DNA of 64,000 nucleotides, taken from Macrobrachium rosenbergii (Eukaryota; Arthropoda; Malacostraca; Decapoda; Palaemonidae). How positions within the stretch are numbered: position 1 is the stretch's first letter; each line of letters starts with the position of its first letter. The stretch lies in assembly GCF_040412425.1 (NCBI RefSeq), contig NC_089744.1, positions 33,379,743-33,443,742 on the forward strand, written 5' to 3'. The notes beneath the pieces were generated by a model. It saw nothing but the letters and a program-made list of their open reading frames with translations, was not told the origin of the DNA and did not search any database. Below, in pieces: positions 51,440-62,460 of the stretch. Both the position numbers and the translations under genes were made by a program.

Positions 51440-52230
51440 TCAAAAGTGCATAATGGAATGGCGAGGGGGTGATCCACATATCCAAGTGTCATGTGCCATG
51501 ATGTTCATCTTGCAGTGAACTGGCATCTCTGCTCTCCTGCCAAGAAGAGGACCAGGGATGAGGAGCTGGGAGACAAAGGCAAGGAGAAAAACTATGATAA
51601 AGGAAGAACAGCAAAAACATATTTTCCTTTTCCTCTCAAACTTATTTGCCTTCAAGTCTGGAGGATTGGTTGAGACTGGAGCAGAAGTTTCAACACCTAC
51701 AGGGTCAACTACAGGCAACACAACCATCACTGGAGGATTACATGCAACAAACAAGGTAGCCATGGGAACTGCAGCAGCAGCAGACACAATACTGGTTGGT
51801 TCATTCTTTCTTCCAGCCAGCAAGTCAAGGAAGGCAGCAAGCAATGGATTATCTGGAAGGTCAAATGTAGTCCAGATTTTACAAAGGTATTCTGGCTCAG
51901 AAGAGGGATGAACGAGTTTGTAGGAAAATGAAGAGAGCCAGCCCTCCGAGGAGGGGTAGATCCAGGTGTAGGTGGAAGAGGAATGGCAGTTGGTGGCAGA
52001 AAGGAACCAGAAGGATTCAGTAGTGTCACAGGAGTGTGCCATCCTTCCCATGAGAAACTTAGCAAAATTTTCCTCTCTCTCTTCCTCTTCCTGTAGTACT
52101 TCTCCCACTGAGTACCTGCCCTTCCATGACAATAAGCACTAAACTGGTGGCTCTACTGATGTGAACCACACGAAGTGACCACAAGGTCACCCACGATCCC
52201 CACACTGGCATTGCCATGTTTCTCCTCCAT
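51440..52230 (-). pseudogene. DIRS-like gag relic, minus strand
   Basis: Reading the minus strand from an ATGGAGGAG at 52230, shifting frames give TWQCQCGDRG-PCGHF, then AYCHGRAGTQWEKYYRKRKR. A 230-codon open frame follows, containing FDLPDNPLLAAFLDLLAGRK and a long Ala/Val/Pro-rich part. The start aligns with the plus-strand relic at 50016 (WRCLGKDKPCGKF). The long open frame has no motif that I recognise, and shadows exist on the other strand. Minus-strand material with further stops continues to about 50.9 kb. The two relics therefore face each other tail to tail. Confidence 0.4.
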
Positions 52231-52689
52231 AGAGAAGAACAAAACCACCAGACACAAGGAAAACCAAAATATACACAAAGGTAGCGAAAGGAAACAATGG
52301 TAGCAAGTTACTCATCCATATCTAAGAATCCAGTGAGTGCACAGGGAAGAGTTAAGTGATAAGAGGGAGGCAAGTGAAGGGTTACCTCCTCTCATCCCAT
52401 CTCCAATTTACTACCCTTGTTACCAAGATTCAACAGCCCTTCGAGCTTGTGCCAAAGGATACTACCAGTATAAAGGTGGTGTCTGTATCCTCACAGGAAC
52501 AAAACTGGCAACTACTTTTGTTTACACTTACTTTAGGTACAGACTGATGATTATGACACAGCAGGGCAGCACCACTATGTCAGGCACATCATTCAGTTGC
52601 CATTTTTCCTCTGCATTCTTACTTCTACTGGATGCAGACATTCCTAAGTTGAGAAAGCAGCTTATCCTATTATAAAAGCTGTTTTAAGT

Positions 52690-53345
52690 TATCCCACTAC
52701 TTTATTAAATACCGACAGTCTCTGGGTTATGATGGCCTCGGCTTACGACATTCCGAGTTTAAGACACTTTTCAAATATATTCATAAAATTATTTCCTGGG
52801 TTACAACGCATGTTCCAGGTTTACGACGCTGACAACACTGATCCGATGGAAGAAATATGGCTCCAGAATGGCAGAATGGTAAAATTTTGGAGATTTTTCA
52901 GTTGAAAAACTCAATATAAATGCAAGATACATTGTTTCCAAGAAACCCAATATTTCGGACGACGCCGGTCGGAAGAAGTACTCCAAAATGGCAGAATGGT
53001 CAATATTTGGAGGGTTTTTTTTTTAATGAAAAACTCACTAAAAATGCAGGATTCATTGTTTTCAAGACACCCAAAGGATTAAAAGTAAAGTTTTCTTACG
53101 ATTTTCGAAGGTATTTAGGACGCTGCCAGTCAAGCCGATTGGAAGAAATATGCATCCAAACCGGCAGAATGGTTAATATTTGGAAGGTTTTTGTTATGAA
53201 AAACTCAATAATAAAAATGCAGGATTTGTTGTTTTCAAGACACCCAAAGGATTAAAAGTAAGGTTTTCTTACGATTCTCGATGGTAATATTTCAGATGAC
53301 TCTGTCCAACACACACAACGGAAGAAAATTCACATTCGCGGAATT
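52690..53345 (+). repeat. Irregular tandem repeat with CGTAAACC-type lead
   Basis: A GGGTTATGATGG/GGGTTACAACGC lead is followed by units beginning GGAAGAAATATGGCTCCAGA at about 52848, 52972, 53141 and 53321 (truncated). Each holds AATGGCAGAATGGT, an AATATTTGGAG run, GAAAAACTCA and AAAATGCAGGATT. In two of them there is also TTTTCAAGACACCCAAAGGA. Spacing is about 124, 169 and 180 bp. Noncoding. Confidence 0.8.
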
Positions 53346-53591
53346 TTTCATAGAGCAAAATTTACTAATTACTGATCTTTATTATATTTTCATGACTAAA
53401 TACATTTTTTATGATAAAAACATGATTTACTAATTTTAAAATATTAATATTAAGGTAACCACAGCAAAGTTAAATTAAAATCCCGTGAAATCATAAAACT
53501 GCTTACCAATGTAATCACTTCATTCAACCAGACTCTCTCTCTCTCCTCGAATAATTCACGAATAATTTCACTCTTTGAGATTTCGTAAGGC

Positions 53592-53594
<3 letters not shown>

Positions 53595-53687
<93 letters not shown>
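53595..53687 (+). repeat. CT microsatellite
   Basis: CT run of 93 bp on the + strand, with a short partner CT run at 53532-53545. Confidence 0.97.
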
Positions 53688-53690
<3 letters not shown>

Positions 53691-53860
53691 TTGAGATTTA
53701 AGATTACGGCCAACCGTGCCAATATAGCCTTCAAAGAAATATGGATTACTGTGTATATAAACATAAAATATACTAAAATCCCATCATCGGTTGTGTGACA
53801 ATATTTTTTATTGCTTTGATAGGCTTCATGACGAGACGGTATCAGCTCGATGATTAGAAG

Positions 53861-54002
53861 TAGCCAATAACAGAGCTCGTAGCAACCTCCTCTCTCCATG
53901 ATGATATGCTATTGGCTGGAAGGACTGACAGTAGCCAATAACAACTTGTAACAACCCCTCCCGCCCTCCTTGACGACATGCTATTGGCAACACGGGTGGG
54001 AT
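53861..54002 (+). repeat. 71-bp tandem pair with CCAAT boxes
   Basis: Two copies start TAGCCAATAACA (53861 and 53932) and end near GCTATTGGC. Each carries a CCAAT box in both orientations. They lie just upstream of the Gypsy relic and could be part of an old regulatory region; function is inferred only from the motifs. Confidence 0.7.
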
Positions 54003-54100
54003 TTTAACCAACCACAAAGCTTGTACCTCACTGGCTTTGCATACACTAAAAGGAGGGTGAGTGGTATTTTTTTTCTCTGAAATAGGAGAAAGAGAGAATA

Positions 54101-54783
54101 ATGGCAAAAGAATTTTTGAACCTACCACCACAAGAAGCATCCACTGGGGCCTTGCTACTACCACCAGCGGTATGGCAAGGATGCCTGGAACTGCCAACCC
54201 CCCTGCTTGTTCGCCCATCCAAAAAACGGGGGAGGCAGCAGCCAACAGAACAGGCTGCCCTGGCAGCAGAGGAACCCAGGAGCCCAAAAGCAGTAGGTTT
54301 CTACGTCAGCAACACCATCTCCGGCAGGATGACGCTGGTCAACACTGGGGCCGTCCGATCAGTGTTCCCACCATCCAGAGAGAACCGCAAACACCCGCTG
54401 GACCCGGCTGCCTTCCTGACGGCCGCCAATGGGTCCCCATCCTCTCCTACGGCACCAGGCTCCTGTTGATCTCCATCCTCGGCCAGAGGTGCAGCTGGAG
54501 CTTCATAGTCGTGGACATAAGGACCCCACTCCTGAGCACGGACTTCCTCGCCCACTTCAGTCTGGCAGTCGACGTCGGTCGCAAACGCCTATTGGACACA
54601 GACTCCTGCACAGTCCCTCCCCCTGGCGATAGGCCCCAGCGCACCTGCCATCTACAGTACTCCGTCGTCCCACACCAGTACACCCAGCTGCTGAAGGAGT
54701 TCCCAAATGTCTTCAAGCCCGAACTGCGCCAGGTGCCCGGGGCCCCTGAAAAGCACGGAATCTATCACCACTGTAAGAGGTGC
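54101..54783 (+). pseudogene. Gypsy-type pol relic, protease to RT linker
   Basis: The first frame (54101-54440) holds the end of a gag-like part and the start of an aspartic protease: GFYVSNTISGRMTLV, then NTGA in place of the catalytic DTGA/DSGA (codon AAC at 54341-54343). A frameshift near 54440 moves the match to a second frame with LSYGTRLLLISILG, TPLLSTDFLAHFSLAVDVG, and QYTQLLKEFPNVFKPE, the usual link into reverse transcriptase. The match stops at IYHH, exactly where an inverted LTR begins. The element is a Ty3/Gypsy-group retrotransposon. It has lost its catalytic residue, its frame and the rest of pol, so it is dead. Confidence 0.85.
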
Positions 54784-55072
54784 TAAATAATGAGCAGGTG
54801 GACATGTACTGCTAGTTCATTCAGAACGTAGGCCGCTTATAAGGCGGCGTGTGGACATAACACAGAGGAATACAATAGAATACAGGTGACCTGAGGTCAA
54901 TTACTCTGTGTTAATTATAATTGGTAAATACAGGTAACATAAAAGGTAAGTTAACAAGAATTGACACAACAATATTCTAACACGTGCAAAGAAAACAGGT
55001 GCAAATGAATTAGTAGTAGATACATATTTACATAGATAAAATGTGGCTATTTTTGCTTGACCCAATCTCGTA
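54772..55072 (-). mobile_element. Partial LTR, inverted
   Basis: A 301-bp reverse-complement copy of the last 305 bp of the LTR at 55197-55563. It begins with TGTAAGAGGTGC, the exact complement of the LTR 3' terminus. It lacks the first 62 bp of the LTR. Identity is high by eye, with scattered substitutions and small indels. Confidence 0.88.
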
Positions 55073-55201
55073 AGCCAGCCGCTCCCGCTCACACCGCAGC
55101 CCCCAGCTGACTTCGCGGAGCCGCGGCACTCTCCAGCAGCCCAGCAGATACCTAGTTTAATCAGATGTTACCCACATCTTGTGGGGGGGGGAGTATTGTA
55201 A
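55073..55201 (+). pseudogene. Gypsy pol C-terminus and polypurine tract
   Basis: An open frame of about 40 codons (SQPLPLTPQPPADFAEPRHS, then AAQQIPSLIRCYPHLVGGG) ends with TAA at 55199. The stop overlaps the LTR start. GTGGGGGGGGGAG at 55181-55193 is the polypurine tract that primes plus-strand synthesis in LTR elements. Its position just before the LTR fixes the orientation of this remnant as plus. Confidence 0.7.
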
Positions 55202-55563
55202 AGTCCCTGCTAAGCGGGTTTCCTATGGTGAACCACCCGTTTTCTACGATGACGCTCCTACGAGATTGGGTCAAGCAAAAATAGCCACATTTTATCTATG
55301 TAAATACATATCTACTACTAATTCATTTGCACCTGTTTTCTTTGCACATGTGTTAGAATATTGTTGTGTCAATTCTTGTCAACTTACCTTTTATGTTACT
55401 TGTATTTATCTATTATAATTAACACTGAGTGTAATTGACCTCGGGTCACCTGTATTCTATTGTATTCCTCTGTGTGACGTCCACACGCCGCCTTATAAGC
55501 GGCCTGCGTTCTGAATGAATTAGCAGTACATGTCCACCTGCTCATTATTTAGCACCTCTTACA
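55197..55563 (+). mobile_element. Gypsy 3' LTR
   Basis: A 367-bp unit begins TGTAAAGTCCC and ends CACCTCTTACA, so TGTAA...TTACA ends are present. It follows a polypurine tract directly. CTTATAAGCGGC near 55491 is a TATA-like candidate. Confidence 0.85.
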
Positions 55564-57745
55564 TAGTCATCATTCTATAGGTCACACATCAACAGGCTGT
55601 CAACTTCACATCAGTACAAAAAAACATGGAAAAATAAAAACACTAAAATTACATGTATTGGCAAAGTAAGAATAATATAAACTTGATGACACTCTTGCTA
55701 TTTAGAGTAAGAAATATTCCCTAATCTGTAGATGAAGTGAGGAGGAGATACACAGTTTCCTGTGTATGCATGACTAAGGCTTCTATTTTATAAATAAAAA
55801 TTGACATTTCTCATTAAAGCTGATTGACTTAGATAAGATTTGGAGGGGCATCTGTCATCTACCTCTAAAATCCATTACTTTGTTACTACAGGAACTTGTG
55901 TACTGTAATATATAAACCAGGTATTTTCAGTACAGTATTTTGTATACCTATGTAAATACATTCTTCCTAATCGTGATCAAGCATTCCTGTCTTAAGGTCT
56001 GTTGGCTCTTGAACAAACTTCACTTTACCATTATCAGGAGTATGGGCAATGTAAATGTTACAATGGCAAAACCTGCCAATACATTTACTCACTTTGGCAT
56101 CCAATAATCACAAATACCAATATGGAACAGTCCTACCTGATACCCTACATTCAGTAGGATCTCTGCTCTGTTGCCAATGTCCCTACGTCATGAATGACTA
56201 AGTACCATCAAGTTACCTGCGGCCATTCATTGTCCGCCTACACATCCATTCCTGGGCCTGTCCCGCATTATCACATTCATGCAAGTAAATATATACCACT
56301 TGCTGAAGTTGAGTTACTGGAAGCAAATTCTAAATATGTTCATATTCCTGATGGAAGTAAATCGACTTCCTCCAGAATGTGATTTGTTTCCAACCTTTTC
56401 AGATGTTATCGTATGTTAACCCTGCAGAGAAATGTACATGAATATTGTAGTCTTCTGTTTTTAACAATTGGTTATTCAAGAAAATTTTAACAATGAAAAT
56501 GGACCTACTGTATATCTGGTGATGGTGAACAAGTGCCACTGAGGCATTTGATAAGTAAATACCACACACCTGATCAGTATAAAGAACAATAATTCTGTGT
56601 TTATATATTTCCCAATATGTATGCTTGCAATTATTTATTTTTCTCTCTTGGAATTTGTACACTAATCATGTTTCAAAATTACAGATTATGGATATTTTAG
56701 TTCAATAAAACCTTCAGGGTGTACATTCTTATTTCAAACACCAAAATAATGCACTCTGCATTAAGTGTGTGTTTGACTAATACCATTACAAAACAACATT
56801 ACTTGAATGTTATGAATGAAATGACAGGATATCCCATGCAGTGCTACCAATACTATTATTTGCCGCTTGAAAAAAATTACCGTAGTTACATTTTAGTGGT
56901 TTTTTCACTAAGGGCCTACATTTTTGAAGCTGATATACAGTGAAGTTCAGTAAAATCGTCTAATTACTTTCATCTGATGTGGCAGTGGTGTGAGTTTTAT
57001 ATTACTTGCATTCCATCTATAAAGCAGTCTTGATATCTCCCTGATGCATTAGTCACAACAATTACATTTACTTTGTATGGTGTTTCAGCACTGTCAACTA
57101 TATAAGGAAAATGTTAAATTTTCCTATAAAGGGAATAATGAAAACATTTGAAGTACATTATCCTGTATTACAATTTTAAATTTGTGCTAAGCATTATCAA
57201 CTTTCATATCTGAATTTTCATGCTTGTATATGATGTAGTATATATGTATTACAAGTACATTCAATCACAAAACTTTATTTTAAAAAATTAAAATGTAAGG
57301 CAAATTCACCTGTCGTAAACCTACAAATACAAAGCAGTACTTTTCATTCATTTTGGAACTCAATTATTGCAAGTACCAACATAAAATAATTGCCTTCTTG
57401 TCATTTTAGACTAATATTTTTAGTTCAAGTGAACTAATCTTTCGGGAGAGCACCAACATTTTTGTCTAGACAAATGATACCTTAATGGCAGACTTAATAA
57501 TGAGGCACAGGTGACTTACTCTCTAGAAATTATAGTTATCACAAAGTACAAAATAGCACTTGAAAAAAATCACAATGGACATCCATGCTAAATAAAACTA
57601 TGATCATTAAGATAAAGAATTAAATTTAAAACATACAGTTATACAGTACTGCTATGTCTCTAAATATAGAATTTACAACATACATGTATTTTCCTCATTC
57701 TTATAAGGCCAGTTGTAATGAACTGTGCTGGTTTGCAGGCATATT
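55564..57745 (-). other. Scramblase 3'UTR and intergenic flank
   Basis: AT-rich, repeat-poor sequence downstream of the minus-strand stop codon at 57746. A minus-strand AATAAA at 57279-57274 would give a 3'UTR of about 0.5 kb; another lies near 56640. No exon or named repeat is seen in the rest. Confidence 0.5.
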
Positions 57746-57805
57746 CTAAAATAATCCAGGAGCATCATTTTCCTTATTGGCTTGCTTCTCAAAGAACATA
57801 AAATC
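57746..57805 (-). CDS. Phospholipid scramblase, last coding exon
   Basis: Read on the minus strand, an acceptor with a long T run (TTTTTTTTTTACAG) opens DFMFFEKQANKENDAPGLF and the stop TAG. DFMFFE is the highly conserved end of the scramblase membrane helix, directly continuing the VFLI that closes the exon at 61543. The exon is phase 0, 60 nt including the stop. The short polar tail after the helix is outside the membrane in this family. The ordinary frame search misses it because it is 20 codons long. Confidence 0.9.
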   Translation of the reverse strand, partial: DFMFFEKQANKENDAPGLF

Positions 57806-60800
57806 CTGTAAAAAAAAAAAGGATTATCAATAATCTTGAAACTAATTTGTATACTGCTGGATGACATCAATAGTGTGCATTTTACACTCTTGAAATTCTA
57901 CACACTGCCCTCTTTTTCATAACTTGAAAATAAAGGCTAGTACTTTAACATGCCACAAGTTCCATAGCTCTTCAAACATTGCTTCTCAAAATCATTACTT
58001 TTGGATACAAAATACCCTAAAAATTTGTACAGTAATAAGCTTACCCTTGACATGCCAACAACTAAATTGATAAAATGGAAAAGACACATTCTCCATCACT
58101 TGAATAGACTTGACAAGTGCTAATAACTGACTAAAAGTTTCCCCCTACAAATCCAATCCATTACATAATTATTAAGTGTTGTTCAAAATATTCAAATTAT
58201 TGGAATTTATATGTGGATGTGCATATTCCAACACTTGTGCTGCTTAACTTTCATTACTGACTGAACCCTCAAATTTTCAAAACTAACTGAAATCCTAGTT
58301 TCTAAAAAAACATTCATATGATGTAAAACCACTGCCTCCTAGACCCTGCTCCTATAATGCTTTGCAGCAATTTCTTTTATGAGGGAGCGGAACGCCTAAA
58401 TGAAGTATAACCTCTACTTTTTTGACATTCTGTTGGTTTCAAAATATGATGTCCTGTTACAGTGTCTACACTTGATCTAAAAATAATGTACTTGTGAGTT
58501 CAATTTTCATTCCATTTCCTTCTTTGTATCATTCATGTTCTTAGTATGCAGTACATATATGGACTAACACTGGATACTTTCTACAAATCAAATCTTCAGC
58601 TGTGACACTTTCATACGGTCCCTAGGTCCTGTAGTCCCCTCTGACCTCCCCTCACCTAGTCAGAGCCTGCCTTCAGAAGTTTTGGAGGGCCTGGGTGTTC
58701 ATCAACTTATGCCATTGAGTTTTGGGGCTCTATGCTACAGTTATCTCAATGCAGCCTCACCCACCCCTCCTGTCTTTTTCAGTTGTCTTTGACATCTACC
58801 ATCCCAATCCAGAAAGAGGCAGCTTCCTGTTGGCAAAGTAGCCTCTGTAAGGAAATTTGTCTAGACTCAGTGGGATTCTACAGGTTCTTTTCTTGCCCTA
58901 AAATCTTCTGGGTCTGTGGGTGTATGTTTATTTGAACAATATGTTAGTCCTTGCTTCTGCAATAGTGATGTTGAAGACACCCCTACTGCTGCTTATGGAC
59001 ATGTGCCAGTACCTGGGTATGCAGATCAATTCAGAGAAGTCGTGTCTAACCCCCTTCCAAACAGGTGGTCTACTTAAGGACACATTTCTTTGCAACCTTA
59101 ACCTAATATCCAGTCTAAGTCTCTGTCCCAGGAGCAGTCAATCACTTACAGCCACTTCTCCATTTGCACTCTCCAGATATAGTTTGCCTTGTGTTGGAAG
59201 GCAGCCTCCATCTCATGATCCAGACCAGAGTCAGTTCTTTGCAATCTTTATTAGTGGCAGGACAATTAGAATTTGCTGAAAGGAATACCTCTGGTGCCAT
59301 CAGACCTCAAACTCCCACTGTTTTCTGCTGCCTTGACTGCAGGATGGGGCCACCTGTTGGTGTCTCGAGAAATAAGGGTTTGGTCCAGGGCAGGAAGTTG
59401 CATGCATATAAACAACCTAGAGCTTCAGGCAGTCTTTTTTGGTCCTCCAAGCATATGTGACAATTTTCTTGGTTTGTTGCACCTGGCTGTGGCCAACATC
59501 ACCACAGCCATCATGTACCTGAAGAACCAAGGTGACAAATCTTCAAATGGGCAGGAGGGCATGAGGCTTACATAGTGCTTCATTTACATACCAGAGATTT
59601 GCCAAAGAACCTGGTGTGGGGGACACTCTTGCTGGATCTATCTGTCACGTCACTAAATGCCAGAATATTACTATATTGACCACTGTAGCTGGACCAAGCA
59701 ATTTGGGTTGTAGACACATAATTCAGCCTTGGGACAAGCTCAATGTCTACACATTTTGGACATCCATACTGCTAAGACAGGTCCTAGCAATGTTTAAGGA
59801 ATCTACAACCAATAAATCTTTAAAAAGCCCTGCATACACAGAGAGGAGTTTTAACATTTTTTTCATTCTTTGCCACATCTTACAAACTCAAAATTTAGCA
59901 GCAATGATGTGATGTAGAGTAGTATTTGATTGCATCTTTATAGCCAGCAGATGTACAGAATTAAAACCCAGGACTGGTATTCTCTCATTTTTTGCATAAA
60001 TTAAAAGGCCCTCAAGGGTGAGGATGATCGTTTACAGCATTGTGTTCTTTCCATACACAGCCACATATCCAATATTTCTACTTCAATTAAATGTTCTTTA
60101 TTAATTATGACTCCTGTCATCCACTTTATTACAGCTCCTGTCATCCACAGAATTTACAACAAGTTTTACCTCTGTCATCATTTCCTCATTTACTTTCACA
60201 ATTTAGCATATACAGTAATATTAAGTTTCCAGTTTCCTATGAATCAGAACAGTGTTTTTACCAAAACAAGTAATATATTCACACATTTGGCTTCTACTTC
60301 CTTGTTCTAGTATTTGAAAAACTTTATATATTTTTTTCCTCTCTGAACTCTGTGGAGGGCAGCTTCTTTTATCATCATCTGTTGCACACCAGTCAGCAGA
60401 TGTAAGTCACTTTATGTTTTCTGGCATAAGTACCTTTATATTTCAAGTTACAAGCTCTTAACATTATTCATTTGACTACCTACTACAAATTTTTCATTGC
60501 TGAAGCATACCCGCACATTCTATTTTCTTCTTAGAAATTAATTCTGATTTCTTCTATTGCCTTGAATTTTCTGTTGGCAACACTTCCTAATACATTTTAA
60601 CTGACATAACAATTTCTCTAAATCTATAATCAACACTGAAAAAAATATAAAAAATAAAATACATGAACAGGCAATAAAAGAATAAAACCAGTTTGAAATT
60701 CCTGAACAAAAATTAGATGTCATATATGAGGTTAACCCTTCACTGCATTACATCAATAAAGCATGATTTCTGAAAACCCACTCCCTACAACCGGAATGGG

Positions 60801-61542
60801 ATGGCACTAAGTGTGGACCAAGCCCTCTTGAAGGTGCACAGTATTACATAAATGTAAATATCTCCACTAATTACCTTGGGAGGCAAACTGGGCAAAATAC
60901 TAAGAAGGGTATCCCCAAATCAAACCTAACCTTATAATTCATGGGCCACTTCTAAAGAATAGTCCTGCCTGCAAGATAACAAGAATAGTCACCATAATAA
61001 CTCCAGCATAAACATTATAGGGTGGTGGCTGACCCCTCCACACGTCCCAATAATCCTTCTAATCCTATTTATAATGAATTTCCCTATTCATCAAAAGTGT
61101 TTAGATAGAACCAATAAATGAATTCAAGGGGTTTAAGAGCCCCTTTACTTCATCTAGGTAAATTCATCCAGACAACCTATGACCCAACAGAAGATTCCTA
61201 CAACAGTAAGAACAATACCACAATATCTCAGGTACAAAGAGAACTCGTGACATTAAATGACACAATGGCCCAACAAATTTATCATAACCTTTATCAGTAA
61301 GTGCCTTTGTAGTTCAAAAGCACTAAAATACCTACTCCAGCAAATTCATTCTAACATGAGCAAGTGCTAGTCTCCTGTTTTATACTAGGGTCATTTATTT
61401 CTTACTATGATGTCTACAAAATCAATACATGAACTGATCATGGATTTGTTTTTCAACTGACTGTTTCAAAATACATGTACCATAAGGAGGGATTTCATGC
61501 TGTATAATTTAGTAAAGGAAATTAGGACAATGTAGTACTTAC
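57806..61542 (-). other. Scramblase last intron (3.7 kb)
   Basis: A minus-strand intron with GTAAGT donor at 61542 and ACAG acceptor at 57806. It contains a DIRS-like RT/RNase H relic in antisense. The rest (57.8-58.6 and 59.7-61.5 kb) shows no recognised repeat or exon. Confidence 0.8.
58735..59575 (+). pseudogene. DIRS-like RT and RNase H relic
   Basis: The plus strand holds, in order and across shifting frames: a YRFF...PKIF block; FIYLNNMLVLA where an active reverse transcriptase has YxDD (the two Asp are now Asn); DMCQYLGMQINSEKSCLTP; and an RNase H-like part with SAALTAGWGHLL, REIRVWSRAGSCMHINNLEL and AIMYLKNQGDKSS. The LGxxINxEKSxLxPxQ and LExxAVxxA...YLKNQGGTKS patterns are typical of DIRS/Ngaro elements. 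Frameshifts and the lost catalytic pair make it dead. No tyrosine recombinase domain was found. It lies antisense inside the scramblase intron. Confidence 0.75.
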
Positions 61543-61704
61543 AATAAGAAAAACTGCCCCAAGTAGTGTAGCCTTCATCTTTACATCCAAATCTATTGGA
61601 AATGAAATCCCAAAATTATCAGCATCAGTAAAAGCTTCTTTCACAATTCCAACCCACTGTTTACTAATTTTGCCAACTTGTGTTGATCCATCTGCAGATA
61701 GGAC
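61543..61704 (-). CDS. Phospholipid scramblase, Ca2+-loop exon
   Basis: A 162-nt minus-strand exon, phase 0 at both ends, with acceptor TTCTTGTTCCAG and donor ATT|GTAAGT. The 54 residues run [17 protein letters not shown], then [19 protein letters not shown], then [20 protein letters not shown] and DADNFGIxFPxDLDVKxK are diagnostic of the PLSCR family. The [12 protein letters not shown] segment is its Ca2+-binding loop, and the final part begins the single C-terminal membrane helix, completed by the last exon. Family members move phospholipids between membrane leaflets or act as signalling adaptors. Upstream exons (proline-rich N-terminus, beta-barrel, cysteine motif) were not found and should lie beyond 64 kb. 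The orthologue cannot be decided from this piece. Confidence 0.93.
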
Positions 61705-62039
61705 CTGGAACAAGAAAACAAATTTAGTTAATTATTTACCTACTGCCTCCTAACCTTGCCCACCTACAATGACCCATTAAAAACTTCTGTGGAAAAAATG
61801 TGCCCAGTTTCATAAGTTAGAAAAAAGCATAGGATAATATTGTCTAACAAAATTATATTTCAAATTAGAATTTGTCTCAGGTTCCCTCAGCAGATTGGTG
61901 TCAGAACCCTTTGTGCACCTCAAAATCTGCATAAATTAAAATATGTACTATATGCACGTATGTATTCTGAAAAGTGAAAATACCAATAATACTGATATAC
62001 AACATTCAAGAACATTCACTACTCGCCCACTACTGACTC

Positions 62040-62460
62040 GTCTCCTGTCATCTGCACATAAGAATATGAATCTTCATGATACTCTTTGCTTATTACTATT
62101 TGGATTGTATGCCTGGAAAACAAGATTGCTCAGTATCCTGATGATGCAATATTTGTAAGTGCAGTGAAGTCTCCCTTATGAGAAATGAAGCTGCGCTCGG
62201 CCTCAATCATGACATGGAGCAGATTGGTGAGTGGTGTAGTCCATGGGGCATGAGGCTGAACTCCAGTAAAATGAAACCCTGTTGATCAGTATATCTCATT
62301 TTTTTTCCACCCCATCCTCCCCTTCAGGTGGATAGGACTGCTGAATGAGTTTGAAGCTTAAACTATACTTGGTGCAACTTTTGACTAACATCGCACTTTT
62401 GAGAAACATATAATGAAAGTGTCAGCAAATGCCATATGGAAGTTAGATATTGTATGTATG
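62040..62460 (+). pseudogene. Non-LTR retrotransposon RT relic
   Basis: Plus-strand fragments in order: LENKIAQ then YPDDAIFV (YADD with Ala to Pro; TAT at 62134); HDMEQIGEWCSPWGMRLNSSKMK; PPHPPLQVD; and FEKHIMKVSANAIWKL. This is the palm-thumb region of a jockey-type LINE. Stops at several points make it dead. The motifs match those of the minus-strand relic at 18284-19260. It lies upstream of the scramblase exon, presumably in another intron. Confidence 0.78.

Noticed and set aside
52337..52675. 112-codon plus-strand open frame
   Set aside because: No motif and no splice context; it lies between mobile-element relics.
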